This document shows, piece by piece, positions 8,248 to 17,666 of a DNA stretch of 64,000 nucleotides (the first letter of the stretch is position 1; every line of letters starts with the position of its first letter). This DNA comes from CAZGKW01 sp964526295. Its GTDB lineage: Bacteria > Planctomycetota > Phycisphaerae > FEN-1346. Location: NCBI GenBank assembly GCA_964526295.1, contig CAZGKW010000005.1, positions 95,613-159,612 on the forward strand, given 5' to 3'. The notes under the pieces were generated by a model, which searched no databases, had not been told where the DNA came from, and saw only the letters and a list, made by a program, of their open reading frames with translations. The translations under genes were made by a program, and so were the position numbers.

Positions 8248-9554
8248 CCCGTCTCCTGCTGGCCGGCGGCCGTCTCATCGACCCCGCCTCGGGCCTCGAC
8301 CGCCAGGGCGACCTGCTCGTCGAGGATGGCGTCATCCGCGCCGCCGGCGACGCTGCCGCCGCCTCGGACGTCGACCGGCGGGTCGACTGCGCCGGAGGGC
8401 TGGTGGTGCCCGGACTGATCGACGTCCACGTTCACCTCCGTCAGCCCCCGCCGGCCGGGCCGCCGCCGGACGACCTGCCGGAGACGATCGAGTCGGGCGC
8501 TGCGTCGGCCGCCGCGGGCGGTTTCACGACGCTCTGCGCGATGCCGAACACGTCGCCGCCCATCAGCTCGGCCGAGGGGGTCGCCCGATACGTGGAGCGC
8601 GGCCGGGAGGCGCGCGGCGCCCGGGTCCTGCCGGTCGGCGCCCTGACGCGAGGCCGCGCCGGACGCGAACCCGCCGACCTGGCCGCCATGCGGGCCGCCG
8701 GGGCCGTCGCGTTCTCCGACGATGGGTCCGACGTGGCGGATGACGGGGTGTTCGACGACGTCTGCGCGGAGGCCGCCCGCATCGGCGCGGTCGTCATCTG
8801 CCACTGCGAGGACCCGCGGCTGGCGGCGGGCGGCGTCATCAACGACGGGCCTTGGGCCACGGCCCTCGGCCTGCCGGGCCAACCGGCCGAGGCCGAGATC
8901 GCCGCCGTCGAGCGGGCCTGCGAGATGGCGCGGCGGCACGGCTGCCGCATACACGTCGCCCACGTCTCGACGGCCACGGGCGTGCAGGTCGTCCGCCGGG
9001 CGAAGGCCGACGGGGCCCCGGTGACGGCCGAGGCGACGCCCCATCACCTTACACTCACCGAGGAGGCCTTGCGAAGCCGCGACGCCGTCTTCAAGGTCAA
9101 TCCGCCCCTGCGGTCGCCGGCCGACGTGGCGGCGGTGGTCGACGGCGTCTGCGACGGGACGATCGACTGCCTGGCGTGCGACCACGCTCCCCACAACGCG
9201 GAAGCGAAAGCGCGGGGGCTGGCCGAGGCGCCGTTCGGCATGATCGGCCTGGAGTCGGCGCTGCCGGTCTACGTGCGGGCGCTCATCGAGGCCGGACGCC
9301 TGAGCTGGCCGGAGCTGGTGGCGCGGATGACGGTGAACCCCGCCGGCGCGCTTGGCCTGGTGGCGGGCACCCTCGAAGTCGGCTCGCCGGCGGACGTGAC
9401 GGTCATCGACCCCGGTGCCGCCTGGACCATCGATCCGGCGGCTTTCGTGTCACGGGCGCGAAACTGCCCATTCGCGGGATGGGAAGTCCGCGGCCGGGCG
9501 GTCCTCGTGGCGGTCGGCGGGCGCATCGTCTACGATCGCATCACCGAGACCTAG
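8244..9554 (+). CDS. pyrC: Dihydroorotase
   Basis: Reversibly cyclises N-carbamoyl-L-aspartate to dihydroorotate, the step after PyrB. 436 residues, the class I amidohydrolase size. The metal-binding DVHVHLR is around residue 58, the CAMPNTSPP motif follows, and the C-terminal signature CDHAPHNAEAKARG carries the catalytic Asp. The HVSTA histidine is also present. It starts four bases inside pyrB. Its TAG stop shares the palindrome CTAG with the stop of the convergent PilZ gene. Confidence 0.95.
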   Translation: MTRLLLAGGRLIDPASGLDRQGDLLVEDGVIRAAGDAAAASDVDRRVDCAGGLVVPGLIDVHVHLRQPPPAGPPPDDLPETIESGAASAAAGGFTTLCAMPNTSPPISSAEGVARYVERGREARGARVLPVGALTRGRAGREPADLAAMRAAGAVAFSDDGSDVADDGVFDDVCAEAARIGAVVICHCEDPRLAAGGVINDGPWATALGLPGQPAEAEIAAVERACEMARRHGCRIHVAHVSTATGVQVVRRAKADGAPVTAEATPHHLTLTEEALRSRDAVFKVNPPLRSPADVAAVVDGVCDGTIDCLACDHAPHNAEAKARGLAEAPFGMIGLESALPVYVRALIEAGRLSWPELVARMTVNPAGALGLVAGTLEVGSPADVTVIDPGAAWTIDPAAFVSRARNCPFAGWEVRGRAVLVAVGGRIVYDRITET

Positions 9555-9877
9555 GGCAGGTCCAGCCTGACGGGCTTCTCGAACCGCACGGCGACCCCCG
9601 CTTCGCCGCTCTCGTCGTCCTTCGAGTCGCGACGAACCACGCGGGCCGGTACGGCGAACTGCTCCAGAAAGAACGTGTTGGCCGTTTCCCGCGGCACCGA
9701 CAGGAGGACCTGAAGCGAATCGCCCACGCGGGCGGCCACGTCGGCGAAGAAGAACGCGCCGCCGTCACTGACGTTGATCGTCCTGGCGCGGACCGGGGTC
9801 CCTTCGGACCACTCGATGCGCAGACGGCACGGAACGGCGAAGCGCGGGTGCTGACGGCGCTCGGCAGCGGTGGCCAT
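9551..9877 (-). CDS. PilZ-domain protein
   Basis: 108 residues from the ATG at 9877. PilZ domains bind cyclic di-GMP. The N-terminal arginine motif is present as RRQHPR (residues 7-12), and the second motif (D/N)xSxxG appears as NVSDGG. The rest forms the short beta barrel ending in AVRFEKPV. No other domain is attached, so it is a single-domain effector or adaptor. The frame stays open to 9988, but that extension is Gly/Pro-rich and unlike PilZ proteins. Its stop overlaps the pyrC stop. Confidence 0.75.
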   Translation of the reverse strand: MATAAERRQHPRFAVPCRLRIEWSEGTPVRARTINVSDGGAFFFADVAARVGDSLQVLLSVPRETANTFFLEQFAVPARVVRRDSKDDESGEAGVAVRFEKPVRLDLP

Positions 9878-10014
9878 GGGAAACGTCGGACGAGGGCCCA
9901 CCATCCATGGGCCGCCATACGGACCGGGTGGCTCGCCCGCCTCGTCACCCCTCTGTTGGAGTGTACCGCCGTTTGCGCGGCCAAGCAAACAGAAATCTCC
10001 GCAGCAAGGGCGGG

Positions 10015-10389
10015 TCAGCCGGCGATGCGGCTCAGCCGCGGACTGCTACGGGCCGCATGCTTCCCGAACGTGATCGCTTCCCGCTTGGCGCAGCTCGAGC
10101 AAAGGGTCCGCGGCGACGGCCCCTCCTCCACTCGAACCACGCTCTCCAGGCCGAACGGGCCGTGCTCCAGGCCGAAGGCGGCGTAGTCGTTGAACCATTC
10201 GCCGTCGGCGTGATAGCGGAACCGGTACGAGCCGGGCGGAAGGAAGACGGCTGCCGCCCAGTACCCGCCCCCGATGGGCTGCATCTTCGGGGACCCCACA
10301 CCGGCTGGGAAGTCGCCCACGACGCCGACCTCGGTCGCACTCGGCCGCAGAAACCGGAACGTCACCAACCGTCGCTCGACGGCGACCAT
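10015..10389 (-). CDS. Stand-alone glycogen-binding-fold (CBM48/AMPK-beta-like) protein
   Basis: 124 residues. The core VTFRFLRPSATEVGVVGDF, then GGYWAAAVFLPPGSYRFRYH and DGEWFND, is the E-set immunoglobulin-like fold of the CBM48 family, which in AMPK beta and branching enzymes binds alpha-glucans. After it come a short linker with CSSC and a basic tail. The start at 10389 is chosen because GAGGAGG lies ahead of it; an upstream ATG at 10419 has no such site. No glycogen enzyme is nearby, so the ligand is uncertain. Confidence 0.7.
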   Translation of the reverse strand: MVAVERRLVTFRFLRPSATEVGVVGDFPAGVGSPKMQPIGGGYWAAAVFLPPGSYRFRYHADGEWFNDYAAFGLEHGPFGLESVVRVEEGPSPRTLCSSCAKREAITFGKHAARSSPRLSRIAG

Positions 10390-10641
10390 CGCTCGTCCTC
10401 CTCGGTGTGACTGACACACTGACGGCTCCGCCAGAGACTATGCACGACGCGTGCCAGCTATTCAGGGAAAACGTGTGATTGTGCTAAATGCCGGACGAAA
10501 AAGCGGAGTGTGAGCGAAGTTTTCGGAAAAACACGAGCAAGGATGAGGCGGCCGACACGACGCGAATGGAGGAATTTACTGCGCGGCCTACGCCCAGGTG
10601 GGATTCGGGCCGCCTTGCTACGGGTAGACCTTCGCCGGGGC

Positions 10642-13600
10642 CTACTTGCCTTCGCTCAAGCGCTCGTAGTATCGCTTGAGGAACTCCTCGTAGCCCCGCG
10701 GCATGGGTTTCTCCAGGGCGTCGAGGACCTCGTCCTGGATGTCGTTGGGCAGGGCGACGCTGGAGTCGTTCCGGATACGGACCTCGCCGCCGAGAAGCAT
10801 CTTGGAGGTCCTCAGGTTGTCGAGGACGATTTCTTTGCGGCGGAGGGCGTTCGAGTAGCGGCCGGCCAGCAGGTCGCGTTGCACCCGCCGCATCTCCTCG
10901 ATGGCCTCGTCCAGGGCGAAGGATTGGTAGTTTTTGACCTCCAGGGCCGCCTTGACGCCCTCGGCCTTGTTGCGGAGCTGGGCTTGGCGGCCGGCCAGGT
11001 CGCCCATGCGGCGCTGGATGTCGGGCGGGACGGGCCCTTCGAGCCCCTCGCTGCCGGAGCCGGAGATCTTGCCGCCGCCGGTCGCGCCGGTCGGGGCTTC
11101 GGGGCTGGAGTCCTTGACCTCGCCCTGGCTGAAGGCATCGGGCGAGAGGCGCGTCGGGGTGCGGCGCCCGCCTTTGCCGGTGGCCTCCTCCTCGACGAAC
11201 TCGCCGGAGGACTTGCCGGTCCGGCCCTCGCCGCTTCGGCCGCCGATCTCGCTGGTGTTCGGCAGCCGATTGCCCGTGACGCCCTTGGCCGAGAAGTTCG
11301 AGATGGGCCCGTCCATGGCGTCCCACCCGGCCCCCTTGTCGATGGAGTCGCCGGCGCCGCTGGTGACGTCCTCGATCTCCTCGAACAGGTCCTCCTCCTC
11401 TTCGAGGAGCTCGCCGACGAGGTCCTCCATCTGCTCGGGCAGCTCGGCGTGGGGCACCTCGAGGTCGCCGGTAAACTCCTCCTGCTGCCACTTCTGCCGG
11501 TCGGGCGTGTCCGGGAGCCACCGCTCGAGGTTTTCGACGATCTCCTCGGCCCCCTCCATGCCCAGCTCCTCGAGGGGAACGACCACGTCCATGGCCTTCT
11601 GGGACAGGGCGTCGGCGGCCATCTCGACGTCCGTCTTGACCTCGATCAGTTCCTTCACGAGGCTCGGGTTCGACGCGTCCAGCTCAGGCACCTTGGAGAA
11701 GTCGGCGATCTTCTCGTTCATGAACTGGGCCCAGTCGTCCTCGATGGCCTTCAGCTCGTCGAGCTTCCGCTGGTCGGTCTCCTGGAAGTCGTCGACGGGC
11801 CGCTTGGCGAGGTCCTTCGACGCCTCGATGACCCGCTTCTGCTCCTCGACGAACTCCTTCAGCCGTTCGCCGAGTGCCTTCAGCTTCGCCAGCGTATCCG
11901 GCGGCAGGTCCGACGCCGGCAGGTCCTGCCGGTCCTCCTTGATGGCGTCGGCCAGCTTGGGGACGATATCCAGGATTCGCCGCAGCACCGCGATGATGGC
12001 GTCCTGGTCGGCCACGAGGGCCGTCGCGAGGTCGGGCACGAACCGGGCCCGCTTCGGGTCGTCGGTGCCGGCGATGGCCTGGGCCTTGGTGATGGCGGCG
12101 GCCATCTCGTTCCTGGCCAGGAACGCCAGCGCCTCCTTGACGGGGAGCGACCCCTCGTCGAACTTCACCTCGGTCGTGACGGCGAGGGTCGCCTCGCGGA
12201 TGGCCTGCTGGGCCCGGGCCACCTCGCCCCCGGTGCCTCGGGCCACGTCGAGGGGCTTCTCGGCCAGGAGCGTGGCGGCCTGGATGCGGGCCCGCTCCTG
12301 GTTCTTCAGGACCTCCCGGAGCCGCTCGTAGAGCCGGCCCAGCTCGGCGAGCCGCTCCTCGGCGGCCTTCGCCTGGTCCTGGATGAAGACCTTGAACCTG
12401 GCCGTTTCGGCCCGGTTGGGTTCGCGGGGCGAGGCGCCTCCCTGGTAAGTCCGCCGGTCCGTGGCCACGGCCCACACCGTAAGGACCTGCCCCAGGCGGT
12501 ATGCGGTCGGGTCGAGTCGCAAGCCGCAGTCCAGGACGGCCTCGCACGGGTCCTGGAACTGGTGCCACGACTTCAGGACCGTCGGCCTGGCCTCGCCGTC
12601 GCGCTGGGCCAGCACCTCGACCCGCCCGAGACCGTACCGGTCGGCCGCCTTCAGGCCCATCCGGACCGTCTGGCCGAGCCCGGCCGTGACGTCGCCGCGC
12701 GGCACAGTGAACGTGACGGTCGGGGGATCGTCCGGCAGGGCGACGATGCGAGAGACGACGGCGGCGCCGTTCGCCATCTCGCCCTCCAGGCGAATCCGGT
12801 ACGTGTCGTTCTCCAGGACCGTAAACTGGGCGGCCAGCAGCCGCCCGTCGGCGGAAGGCATACACTTCAGGTCGCGGCCCCCCGCGAACAGCAGGCTGGC
12901 CGTCGCGACCGGGGCCGTCAAGTGGACCGTCATCTCGACGTCCGTCCCGATGAGGCAGCGAATCTCGCCTCCGTTGTCCTCGACCGACTCCGGCGCGAGG
13001 CCCGTATAGTCCGGATAGACGTATCGGACGTCGATCCGTCGGATCAGGGCCGGTTCGCGAAGCGCGATCGTGAAGGTCCGGCTCTGCGTGCCGCCGACCT
13101 CCACCCGGTACGTGAAAGGCTGGAGGACCTGCGGCACGTGGTGGGTGAACGTGCTCGGCTGCTGGACGAGGCGCGTCAGCGGCCGGCGAAGCTCCCGGCG
13201 CGTGTCGGTCTCCTCGATCTCGACGAAGCCGTCGAAGAGGCGCCCCTGCGGCCCGGCGATGGTCACCTCGATGTCGAGGGGCTCGCCCTTGATCCATTCG
13301 GCATTGCCCGGGCTGACCGAAACGATGCGGGCCGCCCCGACCGACGCGATCGTCCGGTCGAAGGGCCGCAGGACCTGGAGCCCGGCCGAGAGGAAGCGCG
13401 GATACGCCACCCCCACGAAGGCTGCCAGGGCCACCACCGCCACGGCACAGGCGACACCCCAACGCTTGACCCGGTCCGAACTGACGGCCCGCACGAGGTC
13501 CACCCGGCGGACCCCTGCGGCCGCCTCGTCGATGGCCCGGCCCACCAGGGCCGCCGACCACTCGTCGGCGTGCTCCGCCAGAAGCAGCGTGTTGATCAGG

Positions 13601-13920
13601 CCATTGCCGACCTCCGGGACCCGCATCTCGATGAAGCGGGCCGTCTCCTTCGGGCTGGGTTCGTAGCGAATCGGGAGAACGATCCACCGCCAGAAGGCCG
13701 CGGCGATCCCCAACGCGCCGCCGATCAGCAGCACAAGCCGTCCCGGCGGGCCGAAGCGGAGGAACCCCTGGAGTACCGTAGCCAGCAGGACCGTCCCGCC
13801 GAGGACCGTCACAAACGCCAGAACGCCGGCCAGCATGGCTATGGCCCGCAGGCGGCCGCGAACGCGGTCCACACGGGCCAGCACCTCAAAGTACGGCCGG
13901 AAATCGGTCAGTGTGGTCAT
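10642..13920 (-). CDS. DUF4175-like giant membrane-anchored coiled-coil protein
   Basis: 1092 residues. Three hydrophobic helices are visible near the N-terminus (about 27-51, 61-83 and 153-173). An extracytoplasmic beta-rich stretch follows (about 180-500, with many short strand-like segments), then a long charged helical region (about 520-1000) and an acidic, Gly-rich linker. It ends in a helical tail near RYYERLSEGK. This layout matches the DUF4175 family seen in alphaproteobacteria and planctomycetes, whose function is unknown. The start MTTLTDFRPY is preferred because everything upstream in the frame is antisense to the next gene. It faces the same way as the LysM-transpeptidase, and a dispersed palindrome occupies the spacer. 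Confidence 0.75.
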   Translation of the reverse strand: MTTLTDFRPYFEVLARVDRVRGRLRAIAMLAGVLAFVTVLGGTVLLATVLQGFLRFGPPGRLVLLIGGALGIAAAFWRWIVLPIRYEPSPKETARFIEMRVPEVGNGLINTLLLAEHADEWSAALVGRAIDEAAAGVRRVDLVRAVSSDRVKRWGVACAVAVVALAAFVGVAYPRFLSAGLQVLRPFDRTIASVGAARIVSVSPGNAEWIKGEPLDIEVTIAGPQGRLFDGFVEIEETDTRRELRRPLTRLVQQPSTFTHHVPQVLQPFTYRVEVGGTQSRTFTIALREPALIRRIDVRYVYPDYTGLAPESVEDNGGEIRCLIGTDVEMTVHLTAPVATASLLFAGGRDLKCMPSADGRLLAAQFTVLENDTYRIRLEGEMANGAAVVSRIVALPDDPPTVTFTVPRGDVTAGLGQTVRMGLKAADRYGLGRVEVLAQRDGEARPTVLKSWHQFQDPCEAVLDCGLRLDPTAYRLGQVLTVWAVATDRRTYQGGASPREPNRAETARFKVFIQDQAKAAEERLAELGRLYERLREVLKNQERARIQAATLLAEKPLDVARGTGGEVARAQQAIREATLAVTTEVKFDEGSLPVKEALAFLARNEMAAAITKAQAIAGTDDPKRARFVPDLATALVADQDAIIAVLRRILDIVPKLADAIKEDRQDLPASDLPPDTLAKLKALGERLKEFVEEQKRVIEASKDLAKRPVDDFQETDQRKLDELKAIEDDWAQFMNEKIADFSKVPELDASNPSLVKELIEVKTDVEMAADALSQKAMDVVVPLEELGMEGAEEIVENLERWLPDTPDRQKWQQEEFTGDLEVPHAELPEQMEDLVGELLEEEEDLFEEIEDVTSGAGDSIDKGAGWDAMDGPISNFSAKGVTGNRLPNTSEIGGRSGEGRTGKSSGEFVEEEATGKGGRRTPTRLSPDAFSQGEVKDSSPEAPTGATGGGKISGSGSEGLEGPVPPDIQRRMGDLAGRQAQLRNKAEGVKAALEVKNYQSFALDEAIEEMRRVQRDLLAGRYSNALRRKEIVLDNLRTSKMLLGGEVRIRNDSSVALPNDIQDEVLDALEKPMPRGYEEFLKRYYERLSEGK

Positions 13921-14040
13921 TGCGCACACCCTGTCCGCCAACGAAGTGGGGACGGCATCCGACGCAGGCCTCGGCTCTCTATTATACGAATGAGACCGAC
14001 CCGGGAGCAGCGCCAAGAGGCTGTTTCGATACCGCCGAGC

Positions 14041-14079
14041 CCCCTCGCCCCACCCCTCTCCCGCCAGGGAAGAGGGAGG
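14041..14079 (+). repeat. Dispersed intergenic palindrome, copy A
   Basis: Reads CCCCTCGCCCCACCCCTCTC then a short loop and GAGGGAGG. The core CCCTCTCCCG/GGGAGAGGG is the same as copies at 31072, 32707 and 34794. It lies between two genes and codes for nothing. Orientation as copy D. Confidence 0.8.
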
Positions 14080-14093
14080 CAATGAAACACTCT

Positions 14094-15143
14094 CTAAGGA
14101 CGAACCGTGATCTTGCTCGCGCCCTTGACGACCATGTCGTAGATTTCCTCGACGTGCTGGTTGTGCATCCGAATGCAGCCCTCCGAGACGGTCCGGCCGA
14201 TGCTCTCCGGCTCGATGGTGCCGTGGATACCAAAACTCTCGCGGAACTCGATCCACCGGGTGCCCAGGGGGTTGTCCTCGGCGCCGCCCTCGCGCCAGTC
14301 GGACCGGGGCCGGTGCCGCGGCTGGTACGCCGGGGCCTTGAGCCTCTTCTGGACGGTGTACGTGCCGGCCGGCGTGGAATCGTCGGACCCAAGCCCGACG
14401 GGGTAGGACCGCAGACAGGCCTCTTCCAGCCAGGCCTGGAGCTCGAAGTTCCGCTTGATGATGACCAGGTGGATAGGGCCCTGGACGACCTTGAGCGTCT
14501 GCCCCGCCCGGATGCCGCTGGAGCTGAGGCCGTTGATCCGCATGATCAGCTCGTAGGGGACAAGGAACTGCCACCCGATTCGCGACAGGTTGTCGCCCCG
14601 GACCACCTGGTACTGGGTCACGTGGGGGGTCTGGGGCACGATGCGGGGCCCCAGGTGGATCTGGTCGGCCAGCTCGTGAAGGCCCTGCCGGACCCGCATG
14701 CCGAGGTCGCCGCCCACGCCGGCCTTGACGGCCCGGCTGAGCGTGGCCTGAGCTTCGACCAGGTGCCTCTGCTCGAGAAGCTCGAAGCCCTGTCGGGCCA
14801 GCTCGGTGCCCTGCTGGGTCGACGTCTCGGGCCCGGAGGCCCGGGCGGGGGCCTCACGGGGGACCTGGGGAGGTTCCGCCACCGGCCCCGGTACGGGTTC
14901 GGGCCCCGGTGGAGGGGCCGGCATGGGCTGAACGGGTTCCGGCGGCGGAGTGGGCGCGGGAGGCAGCGACGAGGGCAGCGGCGTCGTCGGGCCCATCTCC
15001 GTCTCGATCGTCACGGGCGGCTCCGGCACCCGGACCTGTTCCGCCTCGTCCCGCTGGTGCAGGTAGTTCACCGTCAGTGCCGTACCCACAACGAGCACGG
15101 CCGCGACCACCAGGGCCGCGATCACGCCGGCCAATGTTCTCAT
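14094..15143 (-). CDS. LysM-containing L,D-transpeptidase (YkuD family)
   Basis: Cross-links or anchors to peptidoglycan outside the cytoplasmic membrane. From the ATG at 15143 the 349 residues show an N-terminal membrane anchor (VIAALVVAAVLVVGTALTV), a Pro-rich linker (about 40-110), a short helical repeat region, a LysM unit (QYQVVRGDNLSRIGWQF ... IRAGQTLKVV) and a C-terminal YkuD domain. The catalytic motif is HGTIEPESIG ... SEGCIRMHN, with Cys as nucleophile. The protein would be tethered with its catalytic part in the periplasm. The amidase at 17743 acts on the same polymer. Confidence 0.9.
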   Translation of the reverse strand: MRTLAGVIAALVVAAVLVVGTALTVNYLHQRDEAEQVRVPEPPVTIETEMGPTTPLPSSLPPAPTPPPEPVQPMPAPPPGPEPVPGPVAEPPQVPREAPARASGPETSTQQGTELARQGFELLEQRHLVEAQATLSRAVKAGVGGDLGMRVRQGLHELADQIHLGPRIVPQTPHVTQYQVVRGDNLSRIGWQFLVPYELIMRINGLSSSGIRAGQTLKVVQGPIHLVIIKRNFELQAWLEEACLRSYPVGLGSDDSTPAGTYTVQKRLKAPAYQPRHRPRSDWREGGAEDNPLGTRWIEFRESFGIHGTIEPESIGRTVSEGCIRMHNQHVEEIYDMVVKGASKITVRP

Positions 15144-15255
15144 GCGGACCACCTTCCCCGGAATGGATGTGCGCAAACCTCCCCCGCGCCCCCCTCTTAC
15201 CATAACACGGGCCGAAGTGAAAGGTTGCTTTCGGAACCGGGCCTCGCCGACCGAC

Positions 15256-15930
15256 CTAATCGAGGTCGCCGAGCAGGCACGTCCGGCCGTCCGTCACGAT
15301 CGCCTCGACGGGCCGGTCCCAGGGCTCGAGCGGCACCCTGTCGACGACCTGCTCCTCGAAGGCCGCCAGGACCGACGCAGCGTGCAGGGCCGGGTCGGAC
15401 AGGAAACGGTCATAGAACCCCCCGCCCTTGCCCAGCCGGTAGCCGCCCGGCTCGACCGCCTGGCAGGGCACCAGGACGACGTCGATCTCGGCGACCGGCA
15501 GCGGCTCGACCACGAACACTTCCAGAATGCCCATCGTCCCCGGGCGGACAGCGGGGTGCTCGGCCGGCGTCCCCACCTCAACCGCATCGAGGAGGGTCGG
15601 CACCATTCGCGGCATGGGGCTGCGGCCGGCGGGGCCGGCGGGGGCGGCCTCGACGCGCGGCACGGCGATGCGCTTCCCTTCGCGCCAGGCCCACCGGATG
15701 AACGGCCACGTGTCGATCTCGGCCGGCAGCGACAGGAAGGCCATGATGGTGGCGGCGTCGCGGACGACAGCCAGCGAGGCGAGTCGTTCGGTCAGGGCCG
15801 TTGCCGCGGCTTCCCGGCGGGCCGGCGTCAGCCCCGCCAGCCGACGGGCGATCCGGAGCCGAAGGTCGCGTTTGGCCTGGGCGACGGGGGCCCTCGGGTT
15901 CGTCGACGCGTCGGCGTTCGGATCGGCCAT
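15256..15930 (-). CDS. 5-formyltetrahydrofolate cyclo-ligase
   Basis: Converts 5-formyl-THF to 5,10-methenyl-THF using ATP, recovering folate. The 224-residue protein has the N-terminal AKRDLRLRIARRLAGLTPA helix, a STPxxP-like loop (FLSLPAEIDTWPFI) and the signature GGYRLGKGGGFYDRFL that binds phosphate. The ATG at 15930 fits the family start; longer versions are antisense to the next gene. The gene ends 112 bases from the transpeptidase start on the same strand. Confidence 0.88.
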   Translation of the reverse strand: MADPNADASTNPRAPVAQAKRDLRLRIARRLAGLTPARREAAATALTERLASLAVVRDAATIMAFLSLPAEIDTWPFIRWAWREGKRIAVPRVEAAPAGPAGRSPMPRMVPTLLDAVEVGTPAEHPAVRPGTMGILEVFVVEPLPVAEIDVVLVPCQAVEPGGYRLGKGGGFYDRFLSDPALHAASVLAAFEEQVVDRVPLEPWDRPVEAIVTDGRTCLLGDLD

Positions 15931-15943
15931 GGCCGTCCTGCCC

Positions 15944-17521
15944 CTAGAGTCCGAAGAAATCCGGCACGCCGTCGTCCCGTGAGCCGCCCGGCCCGGCCGG
16001 CTTGGGTTGAGGGTCGGGCCTGGCCGGCCTCGGACGGGCGGGCGCCGGGCCCAGGTTCGGCCCGGCCACCCAGACCAGCGGACGGAAGTGGAGCACCGCC
16101 TTGCCGTCAAGCTCGCAGCTCCGGTCCACCACGCCGGCCACCGCCAGCCACCGGCCGTACGTCCAATCGTCGAAACGGCCGAGCTCGGTCCTCTCGGACG
16201 GTTCACCCGCCTTGTGGGTCCGCGCCGCCAGCATCCGGGCCGATCCATAGGGGGCCAGCAGCGTATACCCGCCGTCCGGCCCCGCGACGCTCTGGCGAAC
16301 CTGGGCATAGACGGCGACCCCTTGGGGGACCTGGTCGGTCGTCGCGGCGCGGTCGAGGGCCTCGGCCCCCTGGCGGGAGAAGGTCACACGCGCCGTCGCG
16401 CCGACCTTGGCCAACCCCTCCAGGATCTCAAGGACGTTGTCCCGGGCCGCCTTTCGTGCGTCCTTGTCGGCCTCCGGCTGATACCGCAGCCGGGTCGCCT
16501 GCTCGACCGTGGTCCCGAACGCATCGTGGAAGCCGTCGCGGATGAGCACGGACTCGCCCTTGCAGAGGGGGCAGGTTGTGGGCACCAGGCCATAGACCGG
16601 CTGAGGGGCATCACCGAGGACGGTCTTGCGTCCGATCACGCGCTTCACCTTGACGGTGCCGGCGCCGTTGCACCGCGTGCACCGCAGGCGGGTCTTCAGG
16701 GCGGGTATGGCGCGGGCCACCGTCGCGGGATGGACCGGCTCGCCACAGACCCGTCGGCGGCGGATCGGCCACAAGGCTTTGGGCAGCTCCGCGAGGGGGC
16801 GGACGTTCGGTTCGGCCGCCAGCAGGGCCCGCCGGAGCATCGCCCCGGACACCACCACGGGTGACCGCTCCTGCCCCCGCACGTCCAGGGCCACCCCCGC
16901 CACCTGGCCCGAGGCATCGATCAGCGGGACGCCGGTCGTCCCGGGCACCAGCCTCCCTCCTGCCGACAGGAACGTCGCCTCGCTTGGGGGCACGCGTACG
17001 CCGGTCGTCTGGGCCAGCGCTGAGGCGGACTCGCCCCATTCGAGCCGGCCGACCGCCGTCTCAAGCCGCTCCCCCCAGGCCCAGCCCAGGGCCACCACGA
17101 AGGGCCGCCCTTCCAGGGGAGGTAGGCTCGCGGCGACCGCAAGCCCGCTCCGGCCGGGCGTCCCGGGGTCCCCCTCGATTCGCAGCGCCACCAGGCCGGT
17201 CAGCCGGTCGGCCATGCCGAAGCCTGACACCGAGGCCCGGCCTCCGCCCTCGAACTCGACGTCCACGCCCGCGAACCCCGAAGTGTAAACCGATGCCAGG
17301 TCCGTCACCACGAACGACCCGTCCCCGATGAGAAAGCCGGTGGCGTAGGCGATCGGCACGCCCAGGCCGTTCCGGGTGACGACACGGCAGATGCTACCCT
17401 CGACCTGGGCGCGGACCTGGGCCGCATTCGGCAGCGCGGGCCCGGCCCCGGCCGCCCGGCCCCAGACGGCAACCATCGCCAGGATAAGCAGCAAGAGGGT
17501 CGTGGTTCGGGTTTGCGACAT
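15944..17521 (-). CDS. Secreted trypsin-fold pseudo-protease with DnaJ-type zinc motif
   Basis: 525 residues with an N-terminal signal (TTLLLLILAMVAVWGRAAGA). The first half follows the trypsin/HtrA pattern: GFLIGDGSFVVTDLASVY stands where TNAHVV is expected, so the catalytic His is missing, and GTTGVPLIDASGQVAGV stands where GNSGGPL is expected, so the catalytic Ser is missing. After it comes a DnaJ-like zinc pair, CTRCNGAG ... CPLCKGES (about residues 270-310). A C-terminal unknown part ends in a Pro-rich tail. It is thus probably a binding protein, not a protease. The start at 17521 has GAGG seven bases upstream; an alternative ATG lies at 17548. Divergent from the amidase. Confidence 0.6.
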   Translation of the reverse strand: MSQTRTTTLLLLILAMVAVWGRAAGAGPALPNAAQVRAQVEGSICRVVTRNGLGVPIAYATGFLIGDGSFVVTDLASVYTSGFAGVDVEFEGGGRASVSGFGMADRLTGLVALRIEGDPGTPGRSGLAVAASLPPLEGRPFVVALGWAWGERLETAVGRLEWGESASALAQTTGVRVPPSEATFLSAGGRLVPGTTGVPLIDASGQVAGVALDVRGQERSPVVVSGAMLRRALLAAEPNVRPLAELPKALWPIRRRRVCGEPVHPATVARAIPALKTRLRCTRCNGAGTVKVKRVIGRKTVLGDAPQPVYGLVPTTCPLCKGESVLIRDGFHDAFGTTVEQATRLRYQPEADKDARKAARDNVLEILEGLAKVGATARVTFSRQGAEALDRAATTDQVPQGVAVYAQVRQSVAGPDGGYTLLAPYGSARMLAARTHKAGEPSERTELGRFDDWTYGRWLAVAGVVDRSCELDGKAVLHFRPLVWVAGPNLGPAPARPRPARPDPQPKPAGPGGSRDDGVPDFFGL

Positions 17522-17666
17522 AGTCCTCACGAAAGCTTCAGTCGGCATTCCCGGGCCCGGTGTCTCTGTAATTCTACGCCCGGAGAACAGCCAGGAGCAG
17601 TGGATTACGCGTCTTGAGGGCCGTCGCCGCCGGTCGAACGGCCCCCGCCGACGCCGCGGTAATCTC

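Noticed and set aside
9551..9554. Shared CTAG at the stops of pyrC and the PilZ gene
   Set aside because: A neat overlap of convergent stops but common in compact genomes and of no clear consequence.
10510..14085. A very long open frame on the + strand opposite the DUF4175-like gene
   Set aside because: It mirrors the codon pattern of the - strand gene, which has a sensible start, membrane helices and charged helices. The + frame gives Leu/Gly/Arg-rich text without any domain.
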